A stretch of DNA of 64,000 bases. Origin: Rhodococcoides kroppenstedtii (lineage in GTDB: Bacteria; Actinomycetota; Actinomycetes; Mycobacteriales; Mycobacteriaceae). The notes beneath the pieces are model-generated. The model searched no databases, had not been told where the DNA came from, and worked only from the letters and a program-made list of their open reading frames with translations. Shown one piece after another: positions 39,465 to 48,134 of the stretch (its first letter is position 1; every line of letters begins with the position of its first letter). The stretch covers positions 62,001-126,000 of the forward strand of contig NZ_FOJN01000002.1 of NCBI RefSeq assembly GCF_900111805.1. Reading direction: 5' to 3'. Position numbers and translations under genes: made by a program.

Positions 39465-40799
39465 GTGTCCACGCTGCCCGCCGTCGAACCCGCTCCCGGG
39501 TCGACGCGTGTGCCCGCCGGGTCCGCGCGACAGGACACCGCGCAGCCGGTGCTGCGGCGTCGAGCCGGTGGACGGGTCATCGCCGGAGTGGCGGGCGGTC
39601 TCGCCGATCACTTGTCGGTGGACGTGGTCCGCGTTCGCGCGACGTTCGCGGTGCTCTGTGCGATGGCGGGCGCCGGCATCGTCGCTTACGCCCTGCTGTG
39701 GGTGTTCACCTCCGCGGGCGACGACACCACGAAACCGACTGGCCGGGAACGTCGTCGGGCGTGGGGACTCGCCGCGCTCGGCATCCTCGGCGCGCTCGTA
39801 CTGGGGTCCGGCCCCATCGGACTGTCCTCGGCCGTCGTCGTCCCGGTGGTCGTCGTGGCGGTCGGCGCGACGGTGGTGTGGCGTGAATTCGACTCGGCCG
39901 GAACGAGATCGGCGTCGCCGCGGGGACAGCGCACGTCGGTTCTGGGCTGGGCGCGCATCGTCGCCGGCGCCACGCTCGTGGTGGTCGGGCTGTGCGTCGT
40001 CGTACTCTCCCGCGCGGACATGGCGGCACTGCAGTCCTCGTTCGTCGCCGTGGCCGTCACGGTCGTGGGCATCGTGCTCCTGACCGTGCCGTTGTGGATG
40101 CGGCTCTGGCGCGCCCTCGGTGACGAGCGGGCGGCGCGCATCCGCACCGAGGAACGTGAGGACATCGCGTCGCATCTGCACGATTCGGTTCTGCAGACGC
40201 TGGCCCTGATCCAGAAGCAATCGCACGATTCGGCCGAGGTGATGCGGCTTGCGCGCAGTCAGGAACGGGAGCTGCGCAAGTGGCTGTTCGGCGGTGGCCG
40301 GGAGGATCACGCGAGCCTGGTGCGCGCGCTCACCACCATCTCCGGTGAGGTCGAGGACCACTACGGCATCACCGTCGACCCGGTGACGGTGGGCGATCTT
40401 CCTCTCGACGACACGCCGGAGGCGGGCGGGTTGGGTCGGGAGGCCGCCACCGCCGTGCTGGGGGCGACCCGCGAGGCGTTGGTCAACGCCGCCAAGCACG
40501 CCGAAGTCGCCTCGGTGGACCTCTACGCGGAGGTGACCGAGGAGTCCGTCGAGGTCTACGTGCGCGATCGCGGGTGCGGGTTCGACCCGGCCGCGGTGGC
40601 GCCGGACCGGCAGGGACTCGCCAAGAGCGTGCGGGGGCGGATCGAGCGCCGCGGCGGGACCGTGCAAGTGCGCTCGACTCCCGGCCGCGGCACCGAGATC
40701 GGTATCGTCGTTCCCCGGGGTCTCGGCCGGAAGGACACCGTCGAGGACCACCACCGCGACGACCGTCGTGACCACGAGCGAGAGGATCGATCCGCGTGA
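39465..40799 (+). CDS. Sensor histidine kinase with N-terminal PspC domain
   Basis: 444 residues from GTG 39465. PspC domain ~25-90 (LRRRAGGRVIAGVAGGLADH), four more membrane helices (~95-225), then HisKA_3-type dimerisation with HLHDSVLQTLALIQKQS (phosphorylated His in HDS) and a HATPase_c domain with ATREALVNAAKHAEV (N box), DRGCGFDPA (G1) and TPGRGTEIGIVVP (G2). A long hydrophilic tail rich in His/Asp/Arg follows. The next gene, its response regulator, overlaps as GTGA. Resembles LiaS/DesK-type envelope-stress sensors. Confidence 0.92.
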   Translation: MSTLPAVEPAPGSTRVPAGSARQDTAQPVLRRRAGGRVIAGVAGGLADHLSVDVVRVRATFAVLCAMAGAGIVAYALLWVFTSAGDDTTKPTGRERRRAWGLAALGILGALVLGSGPIGLSSAVVVPVVVVAVGATVVWREFDSAGTRSASPRGQRTSVLGWARIVAGATLVVVGLCVVVLSRADMAALQSSFVAVAVTVVGIVLLTVPLWMRLWRALGDERAARIRTEEREDIASHLHDSVLQTLALIQKQSHDSAEVMRLARSQERELRKWLFGGGREDHASLVRALTTISGEVEDHYGITVDPVTVGDLPLDDTPEAGGLGREAATAVLGATREALVNAAKHAEVASVDLYAEVTEESVEVYVRDRGCGFDPAAVAPDRQGLAKSVRGRIERRGGTVQVRSTPGRGTEIGIVVPRGLGRKDTVEDHHRDDRRDHEREDRSA

Positions 40800-41455
40800 C
40801 CGACCCGGCCACCCGTACCTTCTCCGTCTTCCTGGTCGACGATCACGCGGTCTTCCGCTCCGGGGTCCGCGCCGAACTCGGCCGGGTCGACGACATCACC
40901 GTGGTGGGCGAGGCGGGCTCGGTCGCGGACGCGGTGCGCGGCATCGCCACGACGAGGCCGGACGTCGTGCTTCTCGACGTGCACATGCCCGACGGGGGCG
41001 GCGTCGCGGTCCTGCAGGCGATCGACGACGGCCCGGTGTGCCTCGCGCTGTCGGTGTCCGACGCCGCCGAGGACGTCATCGCCGTCATCCGCGCGGGCGC
41101 GCGCGGCTACGTGACCAAGTCGATCTCGGGGGCGGACCTGGCCGACGCCGTCCGCCGCGTCGCGGGCGGGGACGCGGTGTTCGGACCGCGACTGGCGGGG
41201 TTCGTTCTCGACTCCTTCACCGGCCGATCCTCGGCGCCGGAACCGGCGCTGGACCCGGAACTGGACTCGCTGACCCCGCGCGAACTCGAGGTGCTGCGCC
41301 TTCTCGCGCGCGGGTACACCTACCGGGAGATCGCGGAGACGCTGTTCATCTCGGTCAAGACCGTCGAGACCCACGCGTCCAACGTGCTGCGGAAGACGCA
41401 GCAGTCCAACCGCAACGCGTTGACCCGGTGGGCCCACCGCCGCCGGATCGAATGA
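40796..41455 (+). CDS. NarL/LuxR-family response regulator
   Basis: 219 residues from GTG 40796. Receiver domain with acidic pocket VDD (14-16), phospho-acceptor Asp61 in VVLLDVHMPDGGG, and Lys in RGYVTKSISG. A GerE-type helix-turn-helix lies at ~155-215: LTPRELEVLRLLARGYTYRE and VKTVETHASNVLRK. Partner of the overlapping PspC-kinase gene. Probable targets are the divergent PspC promoters. Confidence 0.94.
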   Translation: MTDPATRTFSVFLVDDHAVFRSGVRAELGRVDDITVVGEAGSVADAVRGIATTRPDVVLLDVHMPDGGGVAVLQAIDDGPVCLALSVSDAAEDVIAVIRAGARGYVTKSISGADLADAVRRVAGGDAVFGPRLAGFVLDSFTGRSSAPEPALDPELDSLTPRELEVLRLLARGYTYREIAETLFISVKTVETHASNVLRKTQQSNRNALTRWAHRRRIE

Positions 41456-42399
41456 GGCGACTGCGCCCGGTCGCGACCGTCCTCGCCGCACTCGGCCTGC
41501 TCGCCGGGGTGGTGGCCGTCGCGACGTCCGGGGTCGACATTCCCCGGATGATCGTGGTGGGACCGGCGTCGTTCGCGCCGATCCTGTTGTGCTGCACCGT
41601 CGTGGGGATGCTCCTCGCTCTCACGGCGCGGCGCTGGTGGGTCGCGGGGGCTTCCGCGCTGGTACTGGCGATCGCCGCGACGGTCGTGGTGCCCCTGTAC
41701 GTCGCGGACGGGGATGCCCCGTCCGGCACGCCGATCACCCTCATGCAGGCCAACGTGATGCTGGGGGAGGCGGATTCGGCGGCGCTGGTGGCGTCCGTGC
41801 GGGACCGCGGCGTCGACGTGCTGACCGCGCAGGAACTCACCCCGGAGTTCGTCGACGCCCTCGACGACGCGGGGCTCGGCGACGTCCTGCCCTACCGGTT
41901 CGTCATGCCCTATCCCGGCGGGGCGGGGGCCGGGATCTACAGCCGCGTTCCGGTGACCGACGGCCGGGAACTGGACGGCTATCTGCTCTCGAGCGTCACC
42001 GCGCGCGTGGACCTCGGCACCGGTCCGGTGCGGGTCTACGCCGTGCATCCCGTGCCGCCGTATCCGACGCCGACGGCCGTCTGGGCGCAGGAGATGTCGA
42101 TGCTGCGCGACGAACTCCGCACGGCCGCAGGCTCTCCCGAGCCGGTGATCGTGGGCGGTGACTTCAACGCCACGCACGCCCACGCGCGGTTCCGGGCGCT
42201 GCTGACCGACGGCTACGTCGACGTCGGGGACGCCGTCGGGGCGGGCATCGTGCCGACCTATCCCACCGACAAGAGCTACCCACCCCTGGTGGGGATCGAC
42301 CACGTCCTGGTGCGGGGTGTCGGCGCGACGTCCCGGGCCGTCGTCGACATCGCCGGCTCCGACCACCGGGGGCTGGTCGTGGACCTGGCGCTCGGCTAG
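41452..42399 (+). CDS. Membrane-anchored endonuclease/exonuclease/phosphatase-family protein
   Basis: 315 residues, ATGA overlap with the response regulator. Three N-terminal membrane helices (~5-25, 33-57, 63-84) and then an EEP catalytic domain: MQANVMLG, LTAQELTPEF (metal-binding Glu), VGGDFNATHAHARF, IDHVLV and SDHRGLVVDL (catalytic Asp-His). The active site faces outward or is membrane-adjacent, so a phosphodiester or lipid head-group target is more likely than DNA. Third gene of the kinase operon. Confidence 0.85.
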   Translation: MRRLRPVATVLAALGLLAGVVAVATSGVDIPRMIVVGPASFAPILLCCTVVGMLLALTARRWWVAGASALVLAIAATVVVPLYVADGDAPSGTPITLMQANVMLGEADSAALVASVRDRGVDVLTAQELTPEFVDALDDAGLGDVLPYRFVMPYPGGAGAGIYSRVPVTDGRELDGYLLSSVTARVDLGTGPVRVYAVHPVPPYPTPTAVWAQEMSMLRDELRTAAGSPEPVIVGGDFNATHAHARFRALLTDGYVDVGDAVGAGIVPTYPTDKSYPPLVGIDHVLVRGVGATSRAVVDIAGSDHRGLVVDLALG

Positions 42400-42408
42400 G
42401 TCGGTCGG

Positions 42409-43653
42409 TCAGAGCACCAACACGAGCACCAGGATCAGCACCAGGACACCCGCGCCGACACCGAGCCACAGCACCAGGTTCTCCGACGGCCCCGACCGGC
42501 GGGTCGGCGGCTCGAAGGGGGGCGGCGCGTAGGTGGGCCGGGGTGCCTCCCGATCGGGGGTGGTTCCGTCGGCGCTCGGCCGCGGAACCCGGTCCAGAGG
42601 AACGGCGGTGGGGGCGGCCGGCAGACCGGTCATGGTGCGGCCGTGGATGCGTTCGGCGCGGCGGGTGGACGTCGGGACCCGGGCTCCGCGGGAGGCCCAG
42701 AACGGGACCTGACCGTCCTGCGCACGCAGCGGCGTGTTCAGCACCGCGGAGGGGCTGCCGTTCTTGCCGACGGCCAGGCGGACGAAGCGGTCGCGGACCT
42801 CGGCCATCGACGGACGACGCGACGGGTCCGGTTCGAGCATGTGCAGCAGGGTCGCCGTCATGGGGCCGCTGCGCCGCGGCGGCGTGATCCGACCGCCGGC
42901 GACCCGGTGCAGCAGGGCGATGGAATCGGCGTCGATGCCGAACGGCGGTTGTCCCTCGGTGGCGGTGTAGAGGGTGGCGCCGAGGGAGAAGACGTCGCTC
43001 GCCTCGGTGGGATCCGCGCCGCGCGCGACCTCGGGGGCGAAATACGCCGGGGTGCCGGTGATGACGGCGCTGTTCTCCTCGTGCGTGTCGGTCTTGGCCC
43101 GGGAGATGCCGAAGTCGCTGATCTTGACCATGCCGAGGGCGCTGCCGCGGTCGGCCACCAGAATGTTGCCGGGCTTGATGTCGCGGTGCAGGATGCCGGC
43201 GGCGTGCGCGGCGGTGAGGGCGTCGGCGATCTGAGCGCCGATCTGGATCACCTCGGTCGGCGGCAGCGTCTCGGTGATGTTGAGAGCCATGGCGAGACTG
43301 CGCGCGGGCAGGTACTCCATGATCAGCCACGGCTCGCCGCCGTCGATCGCGACGTCGTGCATGGCGATCGCATGAGGATTGTTCAGCTGCGCGGCCATCC
43401 GGCCCTCGCGGAGCGCGCGGTCGCGAACCTCGCGCGCCGCCTCCGGCTCGAGATCGACGGTGGAGGTGGCCTGTTTCACCGCCACCTTGCGTCGGAGAAG
43501 GGTGTCGCTCGCCAGCCAGACTGCGCCCATGCCGCCGCCGCCGATCTTGCTGTCCAGGCGGTAGCGACCGGCCAGGAGATAGTCGGGTCCGACGGCCGGG
43601 CGGGTGCGGCGCGCAGGGGTCGCGGCGTCACCGGAAGGCTGGGGATCCGTCAC
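42409..43653 (-). CDS. Hanks-type Ser/Thr protein kinase with C-terminal membrane anchor
   Basis: 414 residues from GTG 43653. Kinase domain ~25-290: Gly-rich loop IGGGGMGAVW, Lys in KVAVKQ, catalytic HRDIKPGNIL, DFG motif ISDFGISR, APE-like YFAPEVARG. A Pro-rich linker leads to a final membrane helix (NLVLWLGVGAGVLVLILVLV) at the very C-terminus with no extracellular sensor. The DNA upstream becomes conjugative-element remnant about 35 bases before the start, so its promoter region may be altered. Confidence 0.92.
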   Translation of the reverse strand: MTDPQPSGDAATPARRTRPAVGPDYLLAGRYRLDSKIGGGGMGAVWLASDTLLRRKVAVKQATSTVDLEPEAAREVRDRALREGRMAAQLNNPHAIAMHDVAIDGGEPWLIMEYLPARSLAMALNITETLPPTEVIQIGAQIADALTAAHAAGILHRDIKPGNILVADRGSALGMVKISDFGISRAKTDTHEENSAVITGTPAYFAPEVARGADPTEASDVFSLGATLYTATEGQPPFGIDADSIALLHRVAGGRITPPRRSGPMTATLLHMLEPDPSRRPSMAEVRDRFVRLAVGKNGSPSAVLNTPLRAQDGQVPFWASRGARVPTSTRRAERIHGRTMTGLPAAPTAVPLDRVPRPSADGTTPDREAPRPTYAPPPFEPPTRRSGPSENLVLWLGVGAGVLVLILVLVLVL

Positions 43654-43687
43654 GGCGTCGAGGTTATCCGACGGTGGCTCTCCGTGA

Positions 43688-43870
43688 CTCTCGGTCCTGA
43701 TCGAGGCGTCCGACCAGGGGTTTTCGGGCACCGAATCGCTCGCCGCCCGCGCCCGGCTGCGGCTGCGGCGCGCGCACGGATTCCAGGACGCCGGGTTCGC
43801 CGCCGGCCTCGGACTCGGGGTGCTGCTGCCCGACCACATCACCACCTCCGCCCTCACCCTCCGCAGCTGA
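43688..43870 (+). pseudogene. 3' fragment resembling SCO6880-type conjugation protein
   Basis: The frame ending at TGA 43868-43870 reads LSVLIEASDQGFSGTESLAA and continues with RLRLRRAHGFQDAGFAAGLG and LGVLLPDHITTSALTLRS. This resembles, from memory, the C-terminus of SCO6880-family proteins of actinobacterial conjugative elements. A stop precedes it in frame and no start is present. Position directly before an ATPase gene is as in such elements. Confidence 0.45.
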
Positions 43871-43901
43871 CCCCCTCACCCTCGGAAGGAGGCGACCACC
43901 G

Positions 43902-44640
43902 ATGACACTCACCGACACCCGCAGAGCCTCGACCGATCCCGATGAGCCGCCGCGGCGGCGCGGGTTCGTCCCGGACCTCGACTACGCCGACCTCGCCGCC
44001 CGCATCGAGGCCGGCGACGCGCCTGAACCGGCAAAGCTCAGCCGTATCGGGATCGGCCTGGCCCGCTGGCGCGACACCCACAGCGACGATGCCGGTTCTG
44101 GCTCCAACACCGCTGCGCCGCAGGGGAATCACCGCGCGGACCCGTCGTGGCGGTCGGCGCTAGTGACCACGGCGGACGGGGCGCGGGGCGCCGGCGGCGG
44201 TCGAATGACGTCGGTGCCCGCCCCGATCGAGTACGAGGCGTCGTCGGTGCAGCTGTGCGGGCTCAACCCGTGGGCCATCGGTGCGGCCGCCCCGAACTCG
44301 GGCACCATCGTCGGTCAGCACGCCGTCACCGGAGAAGCGGTGGCGTGCGATCCGTTCGCCTACTTCCGTGACAACCACATCGCCAACCCGTCGATGTTCG
44401 TCCTCTCCCTCCCCGGGCTGGGTAAGTCCTCGCTGATCCGGAAGGTCCTGCTCGGGGCCACCGCGTGGGGTCAGACGCCGATCGTCGCCGGGGACATCAA
44501 AGCCGAGTACGTCGCCCTGACCACCATGCTCGGCATGGTCGTCTGCGGGGGTCTGCCCATCGGTGAGGTCGAACGCCTCTCCGGCGAGCTCAAGTTCACT
44601 ACTGCCGAGCAGGACATGGTGACCTCCTGGTCCCGCGGGG
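43902..44640 (+). pseudogene. 5' part of a conjugal transfer ATPase (VirB4/TraC-like)
   Basis: Start ATG 43902 with strong GGAAGGAGG. About 240 residues are normal: an acidic N-terminus, a region with VQLCGLNPWAIGAAAPNSGT, and Walker A LPGLGKSSLIRKVLLGA followed by VAGDIKAEYVALTTMLG. Around 44630 the homology ends inside SWSRG and the frame runs into sequence belonging to the M23 gene. The Walker B half is deleted, so no active ATPase can be made. Confidence 0.65.
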
Positions 44641-44654
44641 CGGCCTTGCGGTCG

Positions 44655-45522
44655 GCGGAGCGGCGCACCGCAACGGGATGGACATCGCCGGCCCGATCGG
44701 CACCCCCATCTACGCCTACGCCCACGGAGTCGTCTCCCAGGCCGGTCCCGCGTCGGGGTTCGGCAACTGGAATCGTCCTCGACCACAACATCGACGGCCA
44801 ACTCGTCTCCACCGTCTACGGCCACATGTTCGCCGACGGCGTCTTGTTGAAGGTCGGGGACCGGGTGATCACCGACACAGAACCACTTCGACCACGTCCA
44901 CGTCACCGTCGTCGGCCACGGACCGCCCGCACCCGGCCGAACCTACGGACCCGCCCCCGACGGGGCTGGATCGGCACCGAAGGCGAACGGCACCTGCACC
45001 ACCGCGCCCGGTGCCGGGTTGGGCGACCACGCCGACCTCGCCGCGGGGCAGATCCCGCCGGAATTCGAGAAATGGTTGCCGCTCTCGGCGGCGCAGTGCC
45101 GCGAGCTGTGCCCGGCGATCCTCGCCGCGCAACTGAAGCAGGAGTCGGGGTTCACCGTGGGGCTGACCAGCCCGTCCGGGGCGCAGGGGTACGCGCAGTT
45201 CCTTCCCGGCACCTGGGCCTCCTACGGATACCCGGTCGACGAGGCCGGGCAGGTCACCGGCCCTGCCGGGGCCGGGGATCCCAACGACGTCGGTGACGCC
45301 GTCATGGCGCAAGGCCGCTACAACTGCGCCGTCGCCGACACGCTGAGGCCGGGTATCGAATCCGGTGCCATCAGCGGTGATCCGGTGGCGTTGATGCTCG
45401 CCGGCTACAACGCCGGCCCCGGCGCCGTCCAGCAGTTCGGCGGAACCCCGCCTTATGCAGAAACACAGAATTACGTCACCACTATCACCGGCACCGCCGC
45501 CGCCTACGACCTCGCGCGCTGA
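44655..45522 (+). pseudogene. Broken conjugation cell-wall hydrolase: M23 peptidase plus lytic transglycosylase
   Basis: Begins abruptly at HRNGMDIAGPIGTPIYAYAH (M23). An extra A near 44770 shifts the frame within FGNW/IVLDHNIDG; a second shift with a deletion near 44880 joins GDRVIT to NHFDHVHVTVVG. The rest is uninterrupted: an SLT domain with KQESGF (catalytic Glu), GAQGYAQFLPGTW and LAGYNAGPGAV to TGA 45522. Such two-domain enzymes open peptidoglycan for the mating channel. It may still give a transglycosylase fragment from ATG 45016 or so. Confidence 0.75.
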
Positions 45523-45547
45523 CGACAGAAGAACGGACTCATCACCG

Positions 45548-46126
45548 ATGCCTGTCTCCCGCACCACCTTCCGCGCACCCGGCGTCGTCGCCGCGGTCCT
45601 CGCGGCCGTCGCCGTCGTCGCTCTCATCGCGGTCGGTACCGCCCTGGTCGTTCTGACCGGCACCACCAGCGGTGAGGGCGAGCGGGGCGGCACCGACGCC
45701 GGCTTCGCCCTCGACCCCATCTCCGACGATCCGACCTCGGTGGCCACCGTGGTCATGGCCGGCATCTATACCTGGCAACCGTCGGTGCAGGACTCCACCT
45801 GGGACGCCCTCAACACCCAGAGCGCGTTTCTGACCGGGCCGATCGCCATCGCTGCCGCGACACCGCCCGATCCGGCTCCGAGGCCGATCAGCGAGTGGGC
45901 GGGGTGGTCGCGCAGCGACGACACCGTCACCGCCGCCGTCGAGGCGTCCGGTGAAACGGTCGTCGACGGGGACTCGGCGACGGTGCCGGTGACCATCAGC
46001 CAGACGGTGTTGCACCGCTCGCGGGAGAGCACTCCGTTCACCACCTACACCGCCGACGTCACCCTGCACCGGGTCGACGACTCGTGGACAGTGGCGAACT
46101 ACCGCATCCTGAGCAGCACCCTGTGA
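45548..46126 (+). CDS. Conjugative-element membrane protein, VirB8-like region
   Basis: 192 residues. One N-terminal membrane helix (~12-38, VVAAVLAAVAVVALIAVGTA) and an extracytoplasmic domain containing PISEWAGWSRSDDTVTAAVE, DGDSATVPVTISQTV and the end SWTVANYRILSSTL. The single-pass plus NTF2-like shape suits a VirB8/TcpC-type channel protein, but this is inference. A frameshifted relative lies at 62868-63159. Overlaps the next start by four bases. Confidence 0.6.
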   Translation: MPVSRTTFRAPGVVAAVLAAVAVVALIAVGTALVVLTGTTSGEGERGGTDAGFALDPISDDPTSVATVVMAGIYTWQPSVQDSTWDALNTQSAFLTGPIAIAAATPPDPAPRPISEWAGWSRSDDTVTAAVEASGETVVDGDSATVPVTISQTVLHRSRESTPFTTYTADVTLHRVDDSWTVANYRILSSTL

Positions 46127-46680
46127 CCGACCACGACAACAGCAACGACGGAGGCCGATCGATGCGCACCCGACACACCGGACCTGGTCGCTGCGACACC
46201 GCACCGGTAGCTGCGGCCACCGCGGCGTTGCTGGCCGTGCCGTGGGGGGACGACCTCACACCTGCGGACGTGCAGACGGTGGCGTTCGCGCTGCGGTTGG
46301 TGCACCGCACCGTCGACGCCGACCCGGTGCTGGCCGGCGCACTCGACACCGCTCGGGATCAGGTGTGTCGGGCCGCGGAGAGCTGGTACGTCGCGCTCGG
46401 CCGCGACGCTGACGCCGCGTCGTGGGAGGCGCGGGCCGCGTTCGACGACCTCTGCGACGTGCTGCAGCTGGCCGATTGCTCCTGTGGAGACCCGGCTGCC
46501 GGGTATCGGGTGCTCGCCGCCGCGGTCGCCGACACCGTGGAGTCCATCGTGCGGTACCTGCGGGCTCGGTCCGGGCCGCCGGTGCCGTGGGAGGCCGGGC
46601 CCGACCAGACCACCGTGCTGCACCTTCGGCGCGTGGCGACGGAGATGACCACCGTCACCGGAGCGCTGAGTACTCGCTGA
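46123..46680 (+). CDS. Helical hypothetical protein of the conjugative remnant
   Basis: 185 residues from GTG 46123 (GTGA overlap). Ala-rich helices with two clusters of Cys (ADCSCGDPAAGYRVLAAAVA). No motif recognised. Overlap with the VirB8-like gene indicates the same element. Last gene of the remnant. Confidence 0.5.
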   Translation: MTDHDNSNDGGRSMRTRHTGPGRCDTAPVAAATAALLAVPWGDDLTPADVQTVAFALRLVHRTVDADPVLAGALDTARDQVCRAAESWYVALGRDADAASWEARAAFDDLCDVLQLADCSCGDPAAGYRVLAAAVADTVESIVRYLRARSGPPVPWEAGPDQTTVLHLRRVATEMTTVTGALSTR

Positions 46681-46808
46681 CTCGCTCCACGTCCGGCAGG
46701 AGTTGATTTACCGGACGCGGAGCGGATGGAGCCGAAGCGACCACGTCATTGAAGCGTGACGCGATGCGGGGCTCGGCGATGTGAGAACGACGCGGGGTTT
46801 GCGGCGTA

Positions 46809-47177
46809 TCAGTTTGCGGCGTCGTAGGCCTCGACGATGTCGGCGGGAATGCGGCCGCGGGAGTTGACGGTGTAGCCGTTGGCATTGGCCCACTCGCGAA
46901 TGGCGCGGGTCTGCTCGGGATCTCGCTTCGTCGACGGTGCCGACTCGGCCGCCGCGGACGGCTTCGGGGTGGCGGCCTTGCGCTTACGTCCACCCACGCG
47001 CTCGGCGTGCTGGATGTAGTAGTCGAGTTTGCGGTGAAATTCGGTGGCGTTCTTGTCCTTGAGGTCGATGCTGTAGTCGATCCCGTTGACCGAGAAACTG
47101 ATCGACTCCCCGGTTCCTTCGGCGATGGCGGTTCCGTCGATGTCGTCGGTCAATTCGATGACGTATTGCTTGGCCAC
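46809..47177 (-). CDS. lsr2: Lsr2-family nucleoid silencing protein (paralogue)
   Basis: 122 residues from GTG 47177. N-terminal dimerisation domain [20 protein letters not shown] and [16 protein letters not shown]-terminal DNA-binding domain [20 protein letters not shown] with the RGR hook that enters the minor groove. Lsr2 silences AT-rich and foreign DNA. Main chromosomal lsr2 is usually beside lysS/clpC, so this copy beside a conjugative remnant is probably element-borne. SD AGGA is 11 bases upstream. Confidence 0.93.
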   Translation of the reverse strand: MAKQYVIELTDDIDGTAIAEGTGESISFSVNGIDYSIDLKDKNATEFHRKLDYYIQHAERVGGRKRKAATPKPSAAAESAPSTKRDPEQTRAIREWANANGYTVNSRGRIPADIVEAYDAAN

Positions 47178-47384
47178 GGGGTGATCGTCCTGTTCGTCGT
47201 TACGAATACTGATCGATCGAGTTGTATCACGACTTCTCGCGCATCTACGAAATTCGGCGCGGAGCACAATGTTGCCGCGCTCTCGACAGAACTCAGGTCG
47301 AAGGGTTGAACCATTCGGAGCGGCCGGTACGGGATTTCTTTGTGGGGTGAGCGCTGTGTCGGTGGGGGAGTGCAGAGTGCAGTC

Positions 47385-47531
47385 ATGCGCATCAGAACTC
47401 TGGCAGGGCCGCCGCTTCCCCACGAACTCGTCGCTGACACCTGCCGGACCATTGTTCTTGCGCATACCGCGAACGCAGCTGCGGTAGTCGAGCGGGACGA
47501 GTCGACGGCGGCGATGAAAGAGACGCGGTGA
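47385..47531 (+). CDS. Small hypothetical protein
   Basis: 48 residues starting [20 protein letters not shown]. Its TGA overlaps the next GTG start. No motif. Divergent from lsr2 across a 207-base gap. Could be the first of a two-gene unit; kept mainly because of the start/stop overlap. Confidence 0.35.
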   Translation: MRIRTLAGPPLPHELVADTCRTIVLAHTANAAAVVERDESTAAMKETR

Positions 47532-47827
47532 CCGGCCGTCGAGGCGTCCCGCCGTCGGTCTCCGCCGCGGCGGTGACGGAGGCTGCGACGGTGCTCCAAG
47601 ATCGGGTCGACGTTCTCCTCGACCGGCTCACCGATCGCGTCGTGAGCGCACCGCAACCCGGCAGCAACCGATGGCTGGCGGAATTCCGCCGCCCGTCGCT
47701 CTCGCCCCGAGAACGCCAGGCGGTGAGATCGGCGATTCTGGTGGCCGCCGGTTACGCCCCGCCAGCGATTCGCACCACGCCCTCGCGGCGGGGTCCGGGC
47801 GATCCCGCGCAGCTAGCGATGTTCTGA
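47528..47827 (+). CDS. Hypothetical protein
   Basis: 99 residues from GTG 47528. N-terminal helix [20 protein letters not shown], then [20 protein letters not shown], and a short tail ending DPAQLAMF. No known family recognised. Coupled to the 48-residue gene upstream. Confidence 0.45.
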   Translation: MTGRRGVPPSVSAAAVTEAATVLQDRVDVLLDRLTDRVVSAPQPGSNRWLAEFRRPSLSPRERQAVRSAILVAAGYAPPAIRTTPSRRGPGDPAQLAMF

Positions 47828-48134
47828 CGAACCACCTTGCGGTCCACGCGCGGAAACCGCCGAGGTGCTCGGTTCGCCCGGCTGGTGCCGAGAAAGCACT
47901 GGCGATGAGGTCGGTCACACCCCGATTGCGAAGCCCTCGACCCTGACCGAGGAATCACCCATGCGCGGCCAGGGCGACGAGCAAAGTTGAGCTCGGCGCA
48001 CTCCTCGCGCTTTCCTGCCGTGGCGTCTGCGCCGACCTGTCGTCCGCGTTCGGGTTGCGGGCGTCGAGTAGGCCGCCTCGGGGCGCACGCGACAGTGTGA
48101 CCCGTGCGCCGGCATTCGGTGCGGCATGCACGGA
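47828..48134. other. Gap of 307 bases without a convincing gene
   Basis: Lies between the hypothetical pair and the convergent end of the icd gene. No long frame with normal codon use, no strong hairpin and no repeat stood out. It marks the transition from element-derived DNA to the tricarboxylate locus. Confidence 0.5.

Larger units (their letters stand above)
43688..46680 (+). mobile_element. Decayed conjugative (AICE/ICE-like) element remnant
   Basis: A run of co-directional conjugation-type genes, three of them broken: an SCO6880-like 3' end, a VirB4-like ATPase fragment, a frameshifted M23/transglycosylase gene, and two intact small genes. Relaxase, integrase and coupling protein are missing. 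It inserts between the Ser/Thr kinase and an Lsr2 paralogue. A degenerate paralogous piece occurs at 62.87 kb. Confidence 0.65.

Noticed and set aside
46681-46808. Attachment site of the conjugative remnant
   Set aside because: No tRNA gene and no direct repeat matching the other side was seen.
47385-47827. Toxin-antitoxin pair
   Set aside because: Two small overlapping genes are suggestive, but neither shows a toxin or DNA-binding motif.
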